Shown here: piece after piece, positions 31,583 through 40,007 of the stretch
Numbering within the stretch: the stretch's first letter is position 1
Layout of the letters: each line of letters begins with the position of its first letter
NCBI GenBank assembly: GCA_003151235.1
Contig: PLWZ01000071.1
Coordinates: 9,750-73,749 of the forward strand
DNA from: Acidimicrobiaceae bacterium
GTDB lineage: Bacteria; Actinomycetota; Acidimicrobiia; Acidimicrobiales; RAAP-2
Length of the DNA stretch: 64,000 bases
Direction of reading: 5' to 3'
Notes under the pieces: model-generated
The model's input: the letters and a program-made list of their open reading frames with translations, nothing else
What the model was told of the DNA's origin: nothing
Databases searched by the model: none
Translations under genes and position numbers: made by a program

Positions 31583-34006
31583 GTGGACGTGGGAAGCGCC
31601 AGGTTCATCCGGTTCTTTGAGGAGATCGGCAACGACGACGTTCCGCTCGTCGGGGGGAAGAACGCGTCCCTCGGTGAGATGTACACCAAGCTCTCGGACC
31701 AAGGCGTTCGAGTGCCGAACGGGTTCGCCATCACGGCGGAGGCATACCGGTACATGCTGGATGCCGCCGGGGCCTTTGGGCAACTGCACGGAGTGCTTGA
31801 TGACCTGGACATCACCGACGTAGCCGACCTGGCAAGGCGCGGAAAGCAGGCCCGGGAGATCGTCTACGGAGCCGGTATTCCCGATGAGGTCTCGAAGGAG
31901 ATTCTCGGGTCTTATCGGACGCTCCAAGAGCAGTACGGCGAGGAGGTGAGCCTGGCCGTACGGAGCTCGGGGACCGCCGAGGACCTACCGACCGCAAGCT
32001 TCGCCGGACAGAACGAGACCTATTTGAACGTGCGCGGTGAGCACAGCCTCCTTGAGGCGTGTCGACGTTGTTTTGCCAGCCTGTTTCTCGATCGGGCGAT
32101 TCATTACCGGGTCGATCAGGGATTCGACCACTTCAAGACCGGTCTCTCGATCGGCGTCATGAAAATGGTGCGGTCCGACTTGGCGTCCTCTGGGGTCATG
32201 TTCTCCCTGGACACCGAGTCCGGGTTTCGAGACGTGGTCCTCATCACCGGCGCCTATGGATTGGGCGAGAACGTAGTGCAAGGGGCCGTCGACCCAGACG
32301 AGTACCTCGTGCATAAACCCACGTTCGAAGCCGGTCACCGGGCGGTGCTGCGTCGATTGCTCGGGGACAAGGCGGTCAAGATGATCTTCGTCGAGGGCGA
32401 GACCAAGCACACCACTCGCAACGTTCCCACGCCCAAGATTGACCGCGAGCGCTTCTGTTTGAGCGATGCCGAGGTCCTCGAGCTCGCCGGATACGCGTGC
32501 GCGATCGAGCGCCATTACGACAGGCCGATGGACATGGAGTGGGCCAAGGATGGTCTCGATGGTTGCCTCTATCTCGTCCAGGCGCGGCCCGAGACAAGTG
32601 TCTCGCAGCGCGAGGTGGCCGTGCTCGAGCGTTACCACCTCACCGAGACATCCGGCGACCTGTTGGTCGAGGGGCGGGCGGTTGGGGAGAAGATCGCCGT
32701 GGGGGCGGTCCGGCGCATAGAGAGCGCTACCCAGCTGGCGAGCTTCAACGCCGGTGAGGTGCTGGTCGCAGACATCACGACGCCGGATTGGGAGCCGGTG
32801 ATGAAGATGGCCTCGGCGATCGTCACCAACCGCGGCGGTCGCACCTGCCACGCCGCCATCGTGGCCCGGGAGCTCGGCATCCCCGCCGTGGTGGGCACCG
32901 GCGACGCGACCTCATGTTTGCAAAGTGCCGAGGTGGTCACGGTGTCATGTGCCGAGGGCGATACCGGTCACGTCTACCGAGGTGCCGTCGGCTTCGCGGT
33001 CGATCGCACCGACGTACACGAGCTGGCTCGCCCCGCCACCCGGATCATGGTCAACCTCGGGAACCCCGACCTGGCCTTCTCCACCTCCTTCTTGCCCAAC
33101 GACGGCGTCGGTTTGGCCCGGATGGAGTTCATCGTGAACGAATCGATCAAGGCGCATCCCCTGGCCCTCTTGCATCCCGAGCGCGTGACCGATCCCGAGG
33201 CCCGCCTAGAGCTGACCCGGCTGACCCGCGGTTACCGTGACGGGGAGCACTTCTTCGTCGAGCGTCTGTCGGAGGGTATTGGCACGATCGCGGCCGCATT
33301 CTGGCCGAAGCCGGTCGTGGTGCGCATGTCGGACTTCAAGACCAACGAGTACGCCAGTCTTGTCGGTGGCGCCGACTTCGAGCCCCACGAGGACAATCCG
33401 ATGCTTGGGTTCCGCGGTGCCTCTCGCTATGCCCACCCTGCCTACGCGGAGGGCTTTGCGCTGGAATGTAGGGCCATGTCGAGGGTCCGCGAGGACATGG
33501 GGCTCACCAACGTCGTGCTCATGCTTCCGTTTGTTCGGCGAGTCGACGAGGCAAAGAGGGTGCTGGACCTCATGGCCACGCTTGGGCTTGAACGTGGCAA
33601 GAACGGACTTCAGATCTACGCGATGTGCGAGATCCCGAACAATGTCATCCTGATCGATCAGTTTGCAGAGTTGTTCGACGGGTTCTCCATCGGGTCCAAT
33701 GACCTGACACAACTCACGCTCGGCGTCGACCGTGACAGCGAGATCGTCGCGTTCGATTATGACGAACGCGACGAAGGAGTCAAGGAGATGATTCGGCTTG
33801 CCGTAGAGGGATGTCGGCGCAACGAGATCCACTCGGGCCTCTGCGGCCAGGCCCCATCGGACTATCCCGAGATGGCGGAATACCTCGTCAACATCGGCAT
33901 CGACTCGATGAGCCTCAATCCCGACACCGTGATCGCAACGACGCGTGACGTGCTTGAGATCGAGCGCCGCCTCGGACGATGCTCGCGTCCATCGGGCACA
34001 GAATGA
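31583..34006 (+). CDS. ppsA: Phosphoenolpyruvate synthase (pyruvate, water dikinase)
   Basis: An 807-residue PpsA-type enzyme starting at GTG 31583. Order: ATP-grasp domain (VPLVGGKNASLGEMYTKLSD, VRSSGTAEDLPTASFAGQNE, LYLVQARPE), phosphohistidine domain with NRGGRTCHAAIVARELGIPA (His423), and the PEP-utilising TIM barrel with FSIGSNDLTQLTLGVDRDSE, ending GLCGQAPSDYP and MSLNPDTVIATTR. The length and the LVQARPE motif favour PEP synthase over pyruvate phosphate dikinase. Its usual direction is pyruvate plus ATP to PEP, AMP and phosphate; in fermenting archaea it can run in reverse to make ATP, which would suit this cluster but is inference. A small gene follows after 11 bases. Confidence 0.93.
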   Translation: MDVGSARFIRFFEEIGNDDVPLVGGKNASLGEMYTKLSDQGVRVPNGFAITAEAYRYMLDAAGAFGQLHGVLDDLDITDVADLARRGKQAREIVYGAGIPDEVSKEILGSYRTLQEQYGEEVSLAVRSSGTAEDLPTASFAGQNETYLNVRGEHSLLEACRRCFASLFLDRAIHYRVDQGFDHFKTGLSIGVMKMVRSDLASSGVMFSLDTESGFRDVVLITGAYGLGENVVQGAVDPDEYLVHKPTFEAGHRAVLRRLLGDKAVKMIFVEGETKHTTRNVPTPKIDRERFCLSDAEVLELAGYACAIERHYDRPMDMEWAKDGLDGCLYLVQARPETSVSQREVAVLERYHLTETSGDLLVEGRAVGEKIAVGAVRRIESATQLASFNAGEVLVADITTPDWEPVMKMASAIVTNRGGRTCHAAIVARELGIPAVVGTGDATSCLQSAEVVTVSCAEGDTGHVYRGAVGFAVDRTDVHELARPATRIMVNLGNPDLAFSTSFLPNDGVGLARMEFIVNESIKAHPLALLHPERVTDPEARLELTRLTRGYRDGEHFFVERLSEGIGTIAAAFWPKPVVVRMSDFKTNEYASLVGGADFEPHEDNPMLGFRGASRYAHPAYAEGFALECRAMSRVREDMGLTNVVLMLPFVRRVDEAKRVLDLMATLGLERGKNGLQIYAMCEIPNNVILIDQFAELFDGFSIGSNDLTQLTLGVDRDSEIVAFDYDERDEGVKEMIRLAVEGCRRNEIHSGLCGQAPSDYPEMAEYLVNIGIDSMSLNPDTVIATTRDVLEIERRLGRCSRPSGTE

Positions 34007-34017
34007 AAGGAGACACG

Positions 34018-34263
34018 ATGAACCTGGAACTGACAGCGGGGCAGGCTGAGGCGATTGCGGAAATGCTCAGCGGGTGCCTACCCGAGCTGAGCCACGAGAT
34101 AGCCGACACCGACAACGCCGCCTACCGATCCGAGCTCGTCGCGCGTCGGGCGGAGTTGGTGGAGGTGCAAGGCGTCCTCGGTCGATTGCTCAGTAACTCG
34201 ACATTCTCGCCCAAGAGCGAAGCGGAAAGCCTCGAGCGAGAGCTTGCCCATCCGGGCGACTGA
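34018..34263 (+). CDS. 81-residue conserved hypothetical protein
   Basis: ATG at 34018, with an AAAGGAG ribosome site overlapping the region just after the ppsA stop. The product is acidic and helical: MNLELTAGQAEAIAEMLSGC then LPELSHEIADTDNAAYRSEL and VARRAELVEVQGVLGRLL. The pattern LxxEIADTDNxxYRxxL recurs in small actinobacterial proteins of unknown function. A longer reading from 33979 is rejected because it begins inside ppsA. The gene is co-transcribed with ppsA and is followed by a terminator-like hairpin at 34321. Confidence 0.82.
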   Translation: MNLELTAGQAEAIAEMLSGCLPELSHEIADTDNAAYRSELVARRAELVEVQGVLGRLLSNSTFSPKSEAESLERELAHPGD

Positions 34264-34320
34264 GCGCTGAGGCACCATGATCGGCTGAGGGTTTTCGAAC
34301 TCCCAGGTCGCCGTGGAACC

Positions 34321-34345
34321 CAGGCCGCCCAATCCTGGCGGCCTG
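34321..34345. terminator. Strong hairpin, probable terminator
   Basis: CAGGCCGCC and GGCGGCCTG pair perfectly over 9 bp around a 7-base loop. There is no T run. It lies after the ppsA operon, which converges with the truncated CBS remnant, so it could act in both directions. Confidence 0.55.
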
Positions 34346-34385
34346 GCCGACGCGCCGGGGTGTCACGGTGCGCAACGAAGCGGGA

Positions 34386-34451
34386 CCGGCGGCTCAGGTC
34401 CGTGAGATCGGCGGCCAGGTCGATCAGTAGGTCATCGATCGTGATCATGCC
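34386..34451 (-). pseudogene. Truncated CBS-protein remnant (C-terminal motif only)
   Basis: Minus-strand residues MITIDDLLIDLAADLTDLSR match the last part of the CBS protein at 11881-12327 (GMITVDDLLINLAADLENLS). Upstream of this point the frame (VVRAWANQELPSEPDAADRA then ASLAAASYAESIDLG) no longer resembles a CBS domain and meets a stop, so about 100 residues are gone. A well-conserved palindrome (34626) still lies about 175 bp upstream, as expected for a former regulon gene. A deletion between operator and gene end is the simplest explanation. Confidence 0.68.
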
Positions 34452-34625
34452 GAGATCGATGCTCTCCGCGTAGGAGGCCGCGGCCAGCGATGCCGCTCGA
34501 TCTGCCGCGTCCGGTTCGCTTGGCAGCTCTTGGTTGGCCCACGCCCGGACGACCCAGCCAGCACCTGCTCATTCGGCACGTCGACCACCTCCGGGTTGAC
34601 GGTATGCCGATCACCCGTCGTCGGG

Positions 34626-34641
34626 CAGGGTCGAATGTCCC
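34626..34641. promoter_or_regulatory. DevR-type palindrome upstream of the CBS remnant
   Basis: CAGGGTCGAATGTCCC, 11 of 12 consensus positions. It faces the minus-strand remnant and may now have no intact target there, though it also lies within reach of the plus-strand promoter of 34706. Confidence 0.62.
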
Positions 34642-34656
34642 GATCTTGAGCTCCGA

Positions 34657-34672
34657 ATGACCATTGCCCCTA
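34657..34672. promoter_or_regulatory. DevR-type palindrome upstream of the second HAD-GH65 gene
   Basis: Plus strand ATGACCATTGCCCCTA; the reverse TAGGGGCAATGGTCAT keeps 9 of 12 positions. Centred about 41 bp before GTG 34706, which supports that start over the in-frame TTG at 34664 inside the site. Confidence 0.5.
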
Positions 34673-34705
34673 GCGGTCCGGCCCGACGGTTGGGACGATG
34701 GGGGA

Positions 34706-37696
34706 GTGAGCCCGCGTCGACACCGTGCCCCGGAAGTTCCCGACTCGACCTTCGAGGCGGTCATCTTCGACTGGGACGGCACCGCGGTCGCAGACCGGCA
34801 AGCCGACGCAACGGCGGTACGCGCTCGGGTCGAGGGGCTCTGCATGGCGGGAGTACACGTGTTCGTCGTGAGCGGCACCCATGTCGAGAACATCGACGGC
34901 CAGCTAGAGGCCAGGCCACGGGGTCCGGGACAGCTGTACTTGTGCTGCAACCGGGGCTCCGAGGTCTTCGAGGTCACCGGCAAGGGTCCAATTCTCGTGT
35001 CTCGGCGCGTCGCCAGTACCGACGAAGACCAGGCGCTCGACCGGGCGGCCGAGGGGACCGTTGAGCGGCTCCGGACGCGAGGTTTGGAAGCCAAAGTGGT
35101 GACCCAGCGGCTCAATCGCCGCAAGATCGATCTCATCCCCCTTCCGGAATGGGCCGATCCCAAGAAGGCGGACATCGACTTGCTCGCCGATGCGGTCAGC
35201 GCTCGGCTGGCCACGGCCGGGATCGCCGACCTGGCCGAGGTGGTCGCCCTCGCCGGCGACGCCGCGCGCGCGGGCGGGTTGGTCGACCCGCGGATCACGA
35301 GCGACGTGAAGCACGTGGAGATCGGGCTGACCGACAAGTCGGACTCAGCCCGGTTCGCGGCCAGCTGGCTGGCCACTCGAGGCGTCACCGGTGCGCTGGT
35401 ACTGATCGGGGGCGACGAGCTCGGACCCATCGGCGGGGTGGCCGGAAGTGACTCGTTGATGTTGGTGGACGCTTTCGCTCGTGCCACGGTGGTATCGGTG
35501 GGGATCGAGCCTGGTGGCGTCCCCACTCCGGTGGTGCACCTGGGCGGCGGCCCAGCCCGTTTCGCGGAGCTGCTCGACAGCCAACTCGCACGCCGAGCCG
35601 GCCACCGGGTGCCCGAGATCGACCCGGACCCCGCCTGGGTTGTCGCGCTGCCCAACGTCCAGGCCAAGGAACGAGTCGCCGAGGCGCTCGGCACTCTCGG
35701 CAACGGCTTCGCCGCGACGCGAGGTTCCCGGGAAGAGGACGGACCCGGGACCGCGCCGCTCTTCCTGGTGAGCGGGGTCTACACCGAGGACAACCGCTTG
35801 GTCCCCGGGCCGAACTGGACCGGCCTCGAACTGGAAAGCGGTCCCGACCGATCCACCGAGCGCCGGTTGCTCGACCTGCGTACCGGTGTCCTGGTCCGTT
35901 CAGGGAACGACGGAAATGGGCTGCGGTCCATGCGCTTTGTCTCCGCCGCCTCGCCTCACGCCATGGCTTTGCGAGCCGAGGCGGTCGAGCCCTGCCTTGA
36001 GCCCGGCGACCCGCTGCGGGCGCCCGGAGACACCGTGGACTTCGAACGAGAAGACCGAGGTGAGGTGCGCATGGCCCGGACGGGTCAGAGCGGTCATGAG
36101 ATCGCAGTGGCCACCCGCGAACGCGTTGGGACTGTGGCCGGCCGGCGGGTGGTCGAACGGACGGCCGCTTGGGCCGCTGGCTCTGGCCAGAAGAGCTTCG
36201 ACGACGCTGAACGGCAGCTCCTGGAGGTCGAAGCGATGGGCTTCGACCAACTGTTGGCCGGGCACAGAGAAGCGTGGGCGGGCCGGTGGACAGACGCGCA
36301 GGTTCTGATCGATGGGGACCCCGAGGCCGAACTGGCGGCGCGGTTCAGTGTGTTCCACCTCCTCTCAGCGGCCTCCGACACCGGGGAGAGTGCGGTCGGG
36401 GCCCGCGGATTGACCGGCGACGCCTATGCGGGACATGTCTTTTGGGACGCGGACGTCTTCGTGTTGCCGGCGCTGGCGGCCATCCGGCCAGCAGCGGCGC
36501 GGGCAATGCTCGAATACCGCATCCGCCGCCTCCCTGCAGCCCGTGCCACCGCCCTCGGCCTGGGATTGCAAGGGGCCCGCTTCCCCTGGGAGTCGGCCGG
36601 TGACGGGAGCGACGTCACGCCCCGTCAAGTGATCGGACTTCACGGCGAGATCATTCCGATCACCACCGGCCCCCACGAAGAGCACATCGTGGCCGCCATT
36701 GCCTGGTCGGCGGCGCGCTACGCGGCGTGGACGGGGGACGAGCACTTCCTGGCCGGAGCTGGACGGGACCTGCTTGTCGACACGGCCCGCTACTGGTCCA
36801 GCCGAATTCGGACCGACGAGCAGGGCCATGGCCACCTCTTCGGGGTGGAGGGCCCCGACGAGTACCACGAGGTGGTCGACGACAACGCGTACACCAACGT
36901 GATGGCCCGTTGGAATTTGTCCCAAGCCGCGAAGGTCCTCGCGAAGACCGACCCTGCCTCCCCGGAGGCCCGCCGGTGGCTCATCCAGGCCGAGGGGTTG
37001 GTCGACGGGTGGAACTCCGAGCGGGGTCTCTACGAGCAGTTCGTGGGGTACTTCGACTTGGAGCCGCTGCTCATGTCCGAGGTTGCCGCGCCGCCGGTCG
37101 CAGTCGACGTGCTGCTCGGTCCGGGGCGGGTGGCCGGCTCTCAGCTCATCAAACAGGCCGACGTGATGATGCTCCACCACCTCGTGCCAGAAGAGGTGGT
37201 GGCCGGGTCGCTCGACCCGTGCCTCGCCTTCTATGAGCCTCGGACCGCGCACGGCAGCTCGCTGTCCCCGGCCATCTCGGCTTCCCTTTTGGCCCGTTCG
37301 GGTCAGCCCGAGCGGGCCCTTGAGCTGTTCAGGATGGCCGCCCACCTCGACCTCGACGATCTCACCGGTACCACGGCCGGCGGCCTCCATCTGGCCACCA
37401 TGGGCGGGGTGTGGCAAGCCCTGGCATATGGGTTCCTCGGTCTACGCGCCGAAGGCTCCCACACCCCGCGGGTCACCCTCGCAGTCGACCCCTGCCTCCC
37501 CGAGGCGTGGTCCGCCCTCGGGCTCACCTTCGTTTTTCGAGGACACCCCATTGGCGTCCACGCCGATCACGAGCGGGTCCGGATCACCTGCGAGAAGCCG
37601 CTCCTCGTGCGCGTGGCCAACGGAGCACCGAAGCGATGCGAGCCACCCGGCGCCACCTTCTCCTTGACGTCACCGCGCAACGAAAGGACACCATGA
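34706..37696 (+). CDS. HAD (trehalose-phosphatase-like) fused to a GH65 phosphorylase/hydrolase
   Basis: A 996-residue fusion. Residues about 10-270 form a HAD domain with FEAVIFDWDGTAVADRQADA (DxD nucleophile), a VFVVSGTHVENIDGQLEAR threonine-motif loop, and GGDELGPIGGVAGSDSLMLV, most like trehalose-6-phosphate phosphatases. The remainder is GH65: FGVEGPDEYHEVVDDNAYTN with the probable general acid Glu, LIKQADVMMLHHLVPEEVVA, and YEPRTAHGSSLSPAISASLL. It differs from the fusion at 8510, whose HAD part is of the beta-phosphoglucomutase type, so the two may act on different substrates. Rv2006 (OtsB1) has a related layout. Its last bases overlap the next Usp gene (ATGATGA). Activity, whether phosphorolysis or hydrolysis, is unproven. 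Confidence 0.88.
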   Translation: MSPRRHRAPEVPDSTFEAVIFDWDGTAVADRQADATAVRARVEGLCMAGVHVFVVSGTHVENIDGQLEARPRGPGQLYLCCNRGSEVFEVTGKGPILVSRRVASTDEDQALDRAAEGTVERLRTRGLEAKVVTQRLNRRKIDLIPLPEWADPKKADIDLLADAVSARLATAGIADLAEVVALAGDAARAGGLVDPRITSDVKHVEIGLTDKSDSARFAASWLATRGVTGALVLIGGDELGPIGGVAGSDSLMLVDAFARATVVSVGIEPGGVPTPVVHLGGGPARFAELLDSQLARRAGHRVPEIDPDPAWVVALPNVQAKERVAEALGTLGNGFAATRGSREEDGPGTAPLFLVSGVYTEDNRLVPGPNWTGLELESGPDRSTERRLLDLRTGVLVRSGNDGNGLRSMRFVSAASPHAMALRAEAVEPCLEPGDPLRAPGDTVDFEREDRGEVRMARTGQSGHEIAVATRERVGTVAGRRVVERTAAWAAGSGQKSFDDAERQLLEVEAMGFDQLLAGHREAWAGRWTDAQVLIDGDPEAELAARFSVFHLLSAASDTGESAVGARGLTGDAYAGHVFWDADVFVLPALAAIRPAAARAMLEYRIRRLPAARATALGLGLQGARFPWESAGDGSDVTPRQVIGLHGEIIPITTGPHEEHIVAAIAWSAARYAAWTGDEHFLAGAGRDLLVDTARYWSSRIRTDEQGHGHLFGVEGPDEYHEVVDDNAYTNVMARWNLSQAAKVLAKTDPASPEARRWLIQAEGLVDGWNSERGLYEQFVGYFDLEPLLMSEVAAPPVAVDVLLGPGRVAGSQLIKQADVMMLHHLVPEEVVAGSLDPCLAFYEPRTAHGSSLSPAISASLLARSGQPERALELFRMAAHLDLDDLTGTTAGGLHLATMGGVWQALAYGFLGLRAEGSHTPRVTLAVDPCLPEAWSALGLTFVFRGHPIGVHADHERVRITCEKPLLVRVANGAPKRCEPPGATFSLTSPRNERTP

Positions 37697-38526
37697 TGAC
37701 CATCGTCCTCGCCGCTCTCGACACCACCGCGGCCGCCCGGCCCGTGCTCGAGACGGCTTTGCGGATTGGCCAGCTGATCGGATCCGACGTGCAGGCGGTC
37801 CACGTCGGTGGTGGCCGGGTCGAATCGATCGAGACGCCCGAGTCGTTGGCCGCCCGGAGCGAAGTGCCGTTCCGGGTGCTCGAAGGCCCGGTGGAATCTG
37901 CCCTGCTCGCCGCGCTCGGGGCCCCAGAGGTGCTCGTCGCGGTCATCGGTGCCCGAGCCACCCCAGGCGGCTCGCGGCCGGTCGGCCGCACCGCACACCA
38001 CATTCTCGAGCACACCGATAAGCCGGTTGTGATCGTGCCTCCTGACGCGATCGTTCCCAGCTCGTTCCGGCGAATCCTGGTACCCCTTGAAGGCACCGCA
38101 GCATCCTCCCAGCCGATACTCGAACGACTGTGGCCGGTGCTGGCCGCCGACGTCGAGGTGGTCGTCCTCCACGTGTTCACCGACGCGACCCGGCCCGCCA
38201 TGGTGGATCGGCCCGTGCGCGACTTCGAGCTCCTGGGAAGGGAGTTCCTCACCCGCCACTTCCCCAAAGCGACCGGCATCGAACTCCGACCGGGCCCAGT
38301 GGCCACACGGGTGGCCGAGGTGTGCGCAGAGCAGGGTAGCGACCTGATCGTCTTGAGCTGGTCGCAGGACAGCTCGGCCGGCCGGGCCCACGTCATCCGA
38401 GAGGTCCTCGGGGCCTCGTCGGTGCCGGTGCTCCTCCTTCCTGTCACGCCCCCCGAAATGGCGGTCCCGATCAAGGCTTGCTCGCCCAAGGAGAGACCGA
38501 TGCCGGTGCCGGAGAGGAGCGGCTGA
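37693..38526 (+). CDS. Universal stress protein, tandem-domain type
   Basis: A 277-residue protein with two Usp-like domains: residues 1-120 (TIVLAALDTTAAARPVLETA, VIGARATPGGSRPVGRTAHH, KPVVIVP) and 125-260 (RRILVPLEGTAASSQPILER, VLSWSQDSSAGRAHVIREVL, VPVLLLP). The loops lack the full G-2x-G-9x-G-S pattern, so ATP binding is doubtful. ATG 37693 (or 37696) follows GAAAGGA and overlaps the stop of the GH65 fusion, so the genes are coupled. A long upstream in-frame extension lies within the GH65 gene and is rejected. The C-terminal 20 residues are Lys/Pro-rich. Confidence 0.82.
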   Translation: MMTIVLAALDTTAAARPVLETALRIGQLIGSDVQAVHVGGGRVESIETPESLAARSEVPFRVLEGPVESALLAALGAPEVLVAVIGARATPGGSRPVGRTAHHILEHTDKPVVIVPPDAIVPSSFRRILVPLEGTAASSQPILERLWPVLAADVEVVVLHVFTDATRPAMVDRPVRDFELLGREFLTRHFPKATGIELRPGPVATRVAEVCAEQGSDLIVLSWSQDSSAGRAHVIREVLGASSVPVLLLPVTPPEMAVPIKACSPKERPMPVPERSG

Positions 38527-38588
38527 AAGACGCCATTCGCGCCGGGTTCGATCAATTCGAACAACGTCCCCGGAGCGCCGTCGGCACA

Positions 38589-38606
38589 CAGGGACCAACG
38601 GCCCTA
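38589..38606. promoter_or_regulatory. DevR-type palindrome upstream of the glycosyltransferase gene
   Basis: CAGGGACCAACGGCCCTA; 11 of 12 positions match when read from 38589. Centred about 70 bp before ATG 38668. Confidence 0.65.
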
Positions 38607-38667
38607 CTGCCCTCGGCGCACCTGGTCCATGGTGGTGAGAGAGCACCGAGGAACCGAGAGGGGGACG

Positions 38668-39798
38668 ATGACCATGTTGCGCGACGACGCCGCACCGGGG
38701 TTGTTCGGGCCGCGTCAGTCGAAGGGCAATCGGTTGCGGATCGGCATGGTCGCCCCCGTCTGGCTGCCGGTGCCGCCCGCCGGCTACGGCGGAACCGAGC
38801 GGGTGGTGGCAGTGCTCGTCGAGGGCTTGATCGAAAGCGGCCACGACGTCACGCTGTTCGCCGCCGCGGGCTCGGTGACGAGCGCCCACCTGGTGACCCC
38901 GCTCGCTGCACCTCCTCCGCTCGGGGACCCCAGCTCAGTCTCCGACGACCTGTTTCACACCACCACCGCCTTCTTGCATGCCGGCGAGTTCGACATCGTC
39001 CACGACCATTCGGGAATGGGGCCGGCTCTCGGGGCCATGCTCACCGGCCGGACTCCGGTCGTTCACACCCTGCATGGTCCGTGGACTGCGCTCAGCCGGC
39101 GGTTCTTCGGTTTGGTGCACGATCGGGTGCATATGGTCGCCATCAGCCACGCGCAGCAGGCCGCCAACCCACACCTGCACTACGCAGGGATGGTCCACAA
39201 TGGCATCGACCTCACCATCCACCCATTCCACCCCGTCAAAGAGGACTTCTTGGTCTTCGTGGGTCGGGTCAGCCCCGAGAAGCGTCCCGAGGTGGCAGTT
39301 GAGGTGGCCCGGGACGCAAAGCTTCCGCTGGTGATGGTCGTCAAGCGGCACGAACCCGCCGAGCGCGCGTACTGGGATGAGATCGTTGCCCCACTCCTTG
39401 GCGACGACGTGGTGGTCCTTGACGAGCCACCCCAGGCGGTGAAGGCTGACCTGCTGGGGAGGGCTCGGGCGCTTCTGTTCCCCATCGACTGGCCCGAGCC
39501 CTTCGGTCTCGTCATGGTCGAGGCGATGGCCTGTGGCACTCCGGTCATCGCCTGCCCGCTTGGCGCGGTGCCAGAAGTTGTGACTGACGGTGTCACCGGG
39601 ATCTTCTGCTCCACGCCCGACGAGATGGTCGACGCCGCATCGGCCGTCACCGAGCTCAAACCTGAGGATTGTCGGGCCCGCGTCGAGGAGTGCTTCTCGG
39701 CCCGGGCGATGGCGACCGGTTACGAACGCGTGTACCGAGCCGCATTGGCAAGTGTCGACGCGGTCGGCACCGAGGAGGTCTTGGAACGTTCGCCGTAG
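38668..39798 (+). CDS. GT4-type glycosyltransferase
   Basis: A 376-residue GT-B glycosyltransferase. N-terminal domain MVAPVWLPVPPAGYGGTERV with the Gly-rich acceptor loop, FDIVHDHSGMGPALGAMLTG, and VVHTLHGPW; C-terminal nucleotide-sugar domain with LVFVGRVSPEKRPEVAVEVA and the E-x7-E signature EPFGLVMVEAMACGTPVIAC, then PLGAVPEVV. ATG 38668 follows GAGGGGG. The family includes glycogen- and maltosyl-forming enzymes and many others; donor and acceptor are unknown. Being next to GH65 genes and under a palindrome, it may take part in storage-glucan or compatible-solute metabolism (inference). Confidence 0.9.
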   Translation: MTMLRDDAAPGLFGPRQSKGNRLRIGMVAPVWLPVPPAGYGGTERVVAVLVEGLIESGHDVTLFAAAGSVTSAHLVTPLAAPPPLGDPSSVSDDLFHTTTAFLHAGEFDIVHDHSGMGPALGAMLTGRTPVVHTLHGPWTALSRRFFGLVHDRVHMVAISHAQQAANPHLHYAGMVHNGIDLTIHPFHPVKEDFLVFVGRVSPEKRPEVAVEVARDAKLPLVMVVKRHEPAERAYWDEIVAPLLGDDVVVLDEPPQAVKADLLGRARALLFPIDWPEPFGLVMVEAMACGTPVIACPLGAVPEVVTDGVTGIFCSTPDEMVDAASAVTELKPEDCRARVEECFSARAMATGYERVYRAALASVDAVGTEEVLERSP

Positions 39799-39941
39799 CT
39801 TCAACTGACATGACGAGTCTTTGGCCCAACCGGTGCTGGCCTCCGTCTGTAGGGCCTGAGCGGCCGAAAAGCCGGGCCGCCCACTCGTCACCGTGACCCG
39901 ATCGAGCTCGTCCCGATCGCGCCACGCAGGACGATCGGATC

Positions 39942-39959
39942 TTGGGCCCTTTGACCCTG
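39942..39959. promoter_or_regulatory. DevR-type palindrome upstream of the GNAT/acyl-CoA synthetase gene
   Basis: TTGGGCCCTTTGACCCTG; the reverse read CAGGGTCAAAGGGCCC matches 11 of 12 positions. Centred about 57 bp before ATG 40008. Confidence 0.65.
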
Positions 39960-40007
39960 GTGACCCGGCCCTCAAGCAGCAACGATCGAAGTCGTGAGGA
40001 GGTGGCG

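Noticed and set aside
31583-34006. Pyruvate phosphate dikinase
   Set aside because: Length near 800 residues and the ATP-grasp ending LVQARPE fit PEP synthase; PPDK is longer and has different N-terminal motifs.
34664-34705. TTG 34664 as start of the second HAD-GH65 gene
   Set aside because: It falls inside the palindrome at 34657; GTG 34706 gives normal spacing and keeps the whole HAD domain.
37567-38889. Minus-strand open frame of 440 codons
   Set aside because: Antisense to the tandem Usp gene and the start of the glycosyltransferase; no motif, His/Arg/Gly-rich.
39850-39865. Another DevR-type palindrome (TAGGGCCTGAGCGGCC)
   Set aside because: The right arm is out of register with the consensus, and a good site already lies at 39942 before the same gene.
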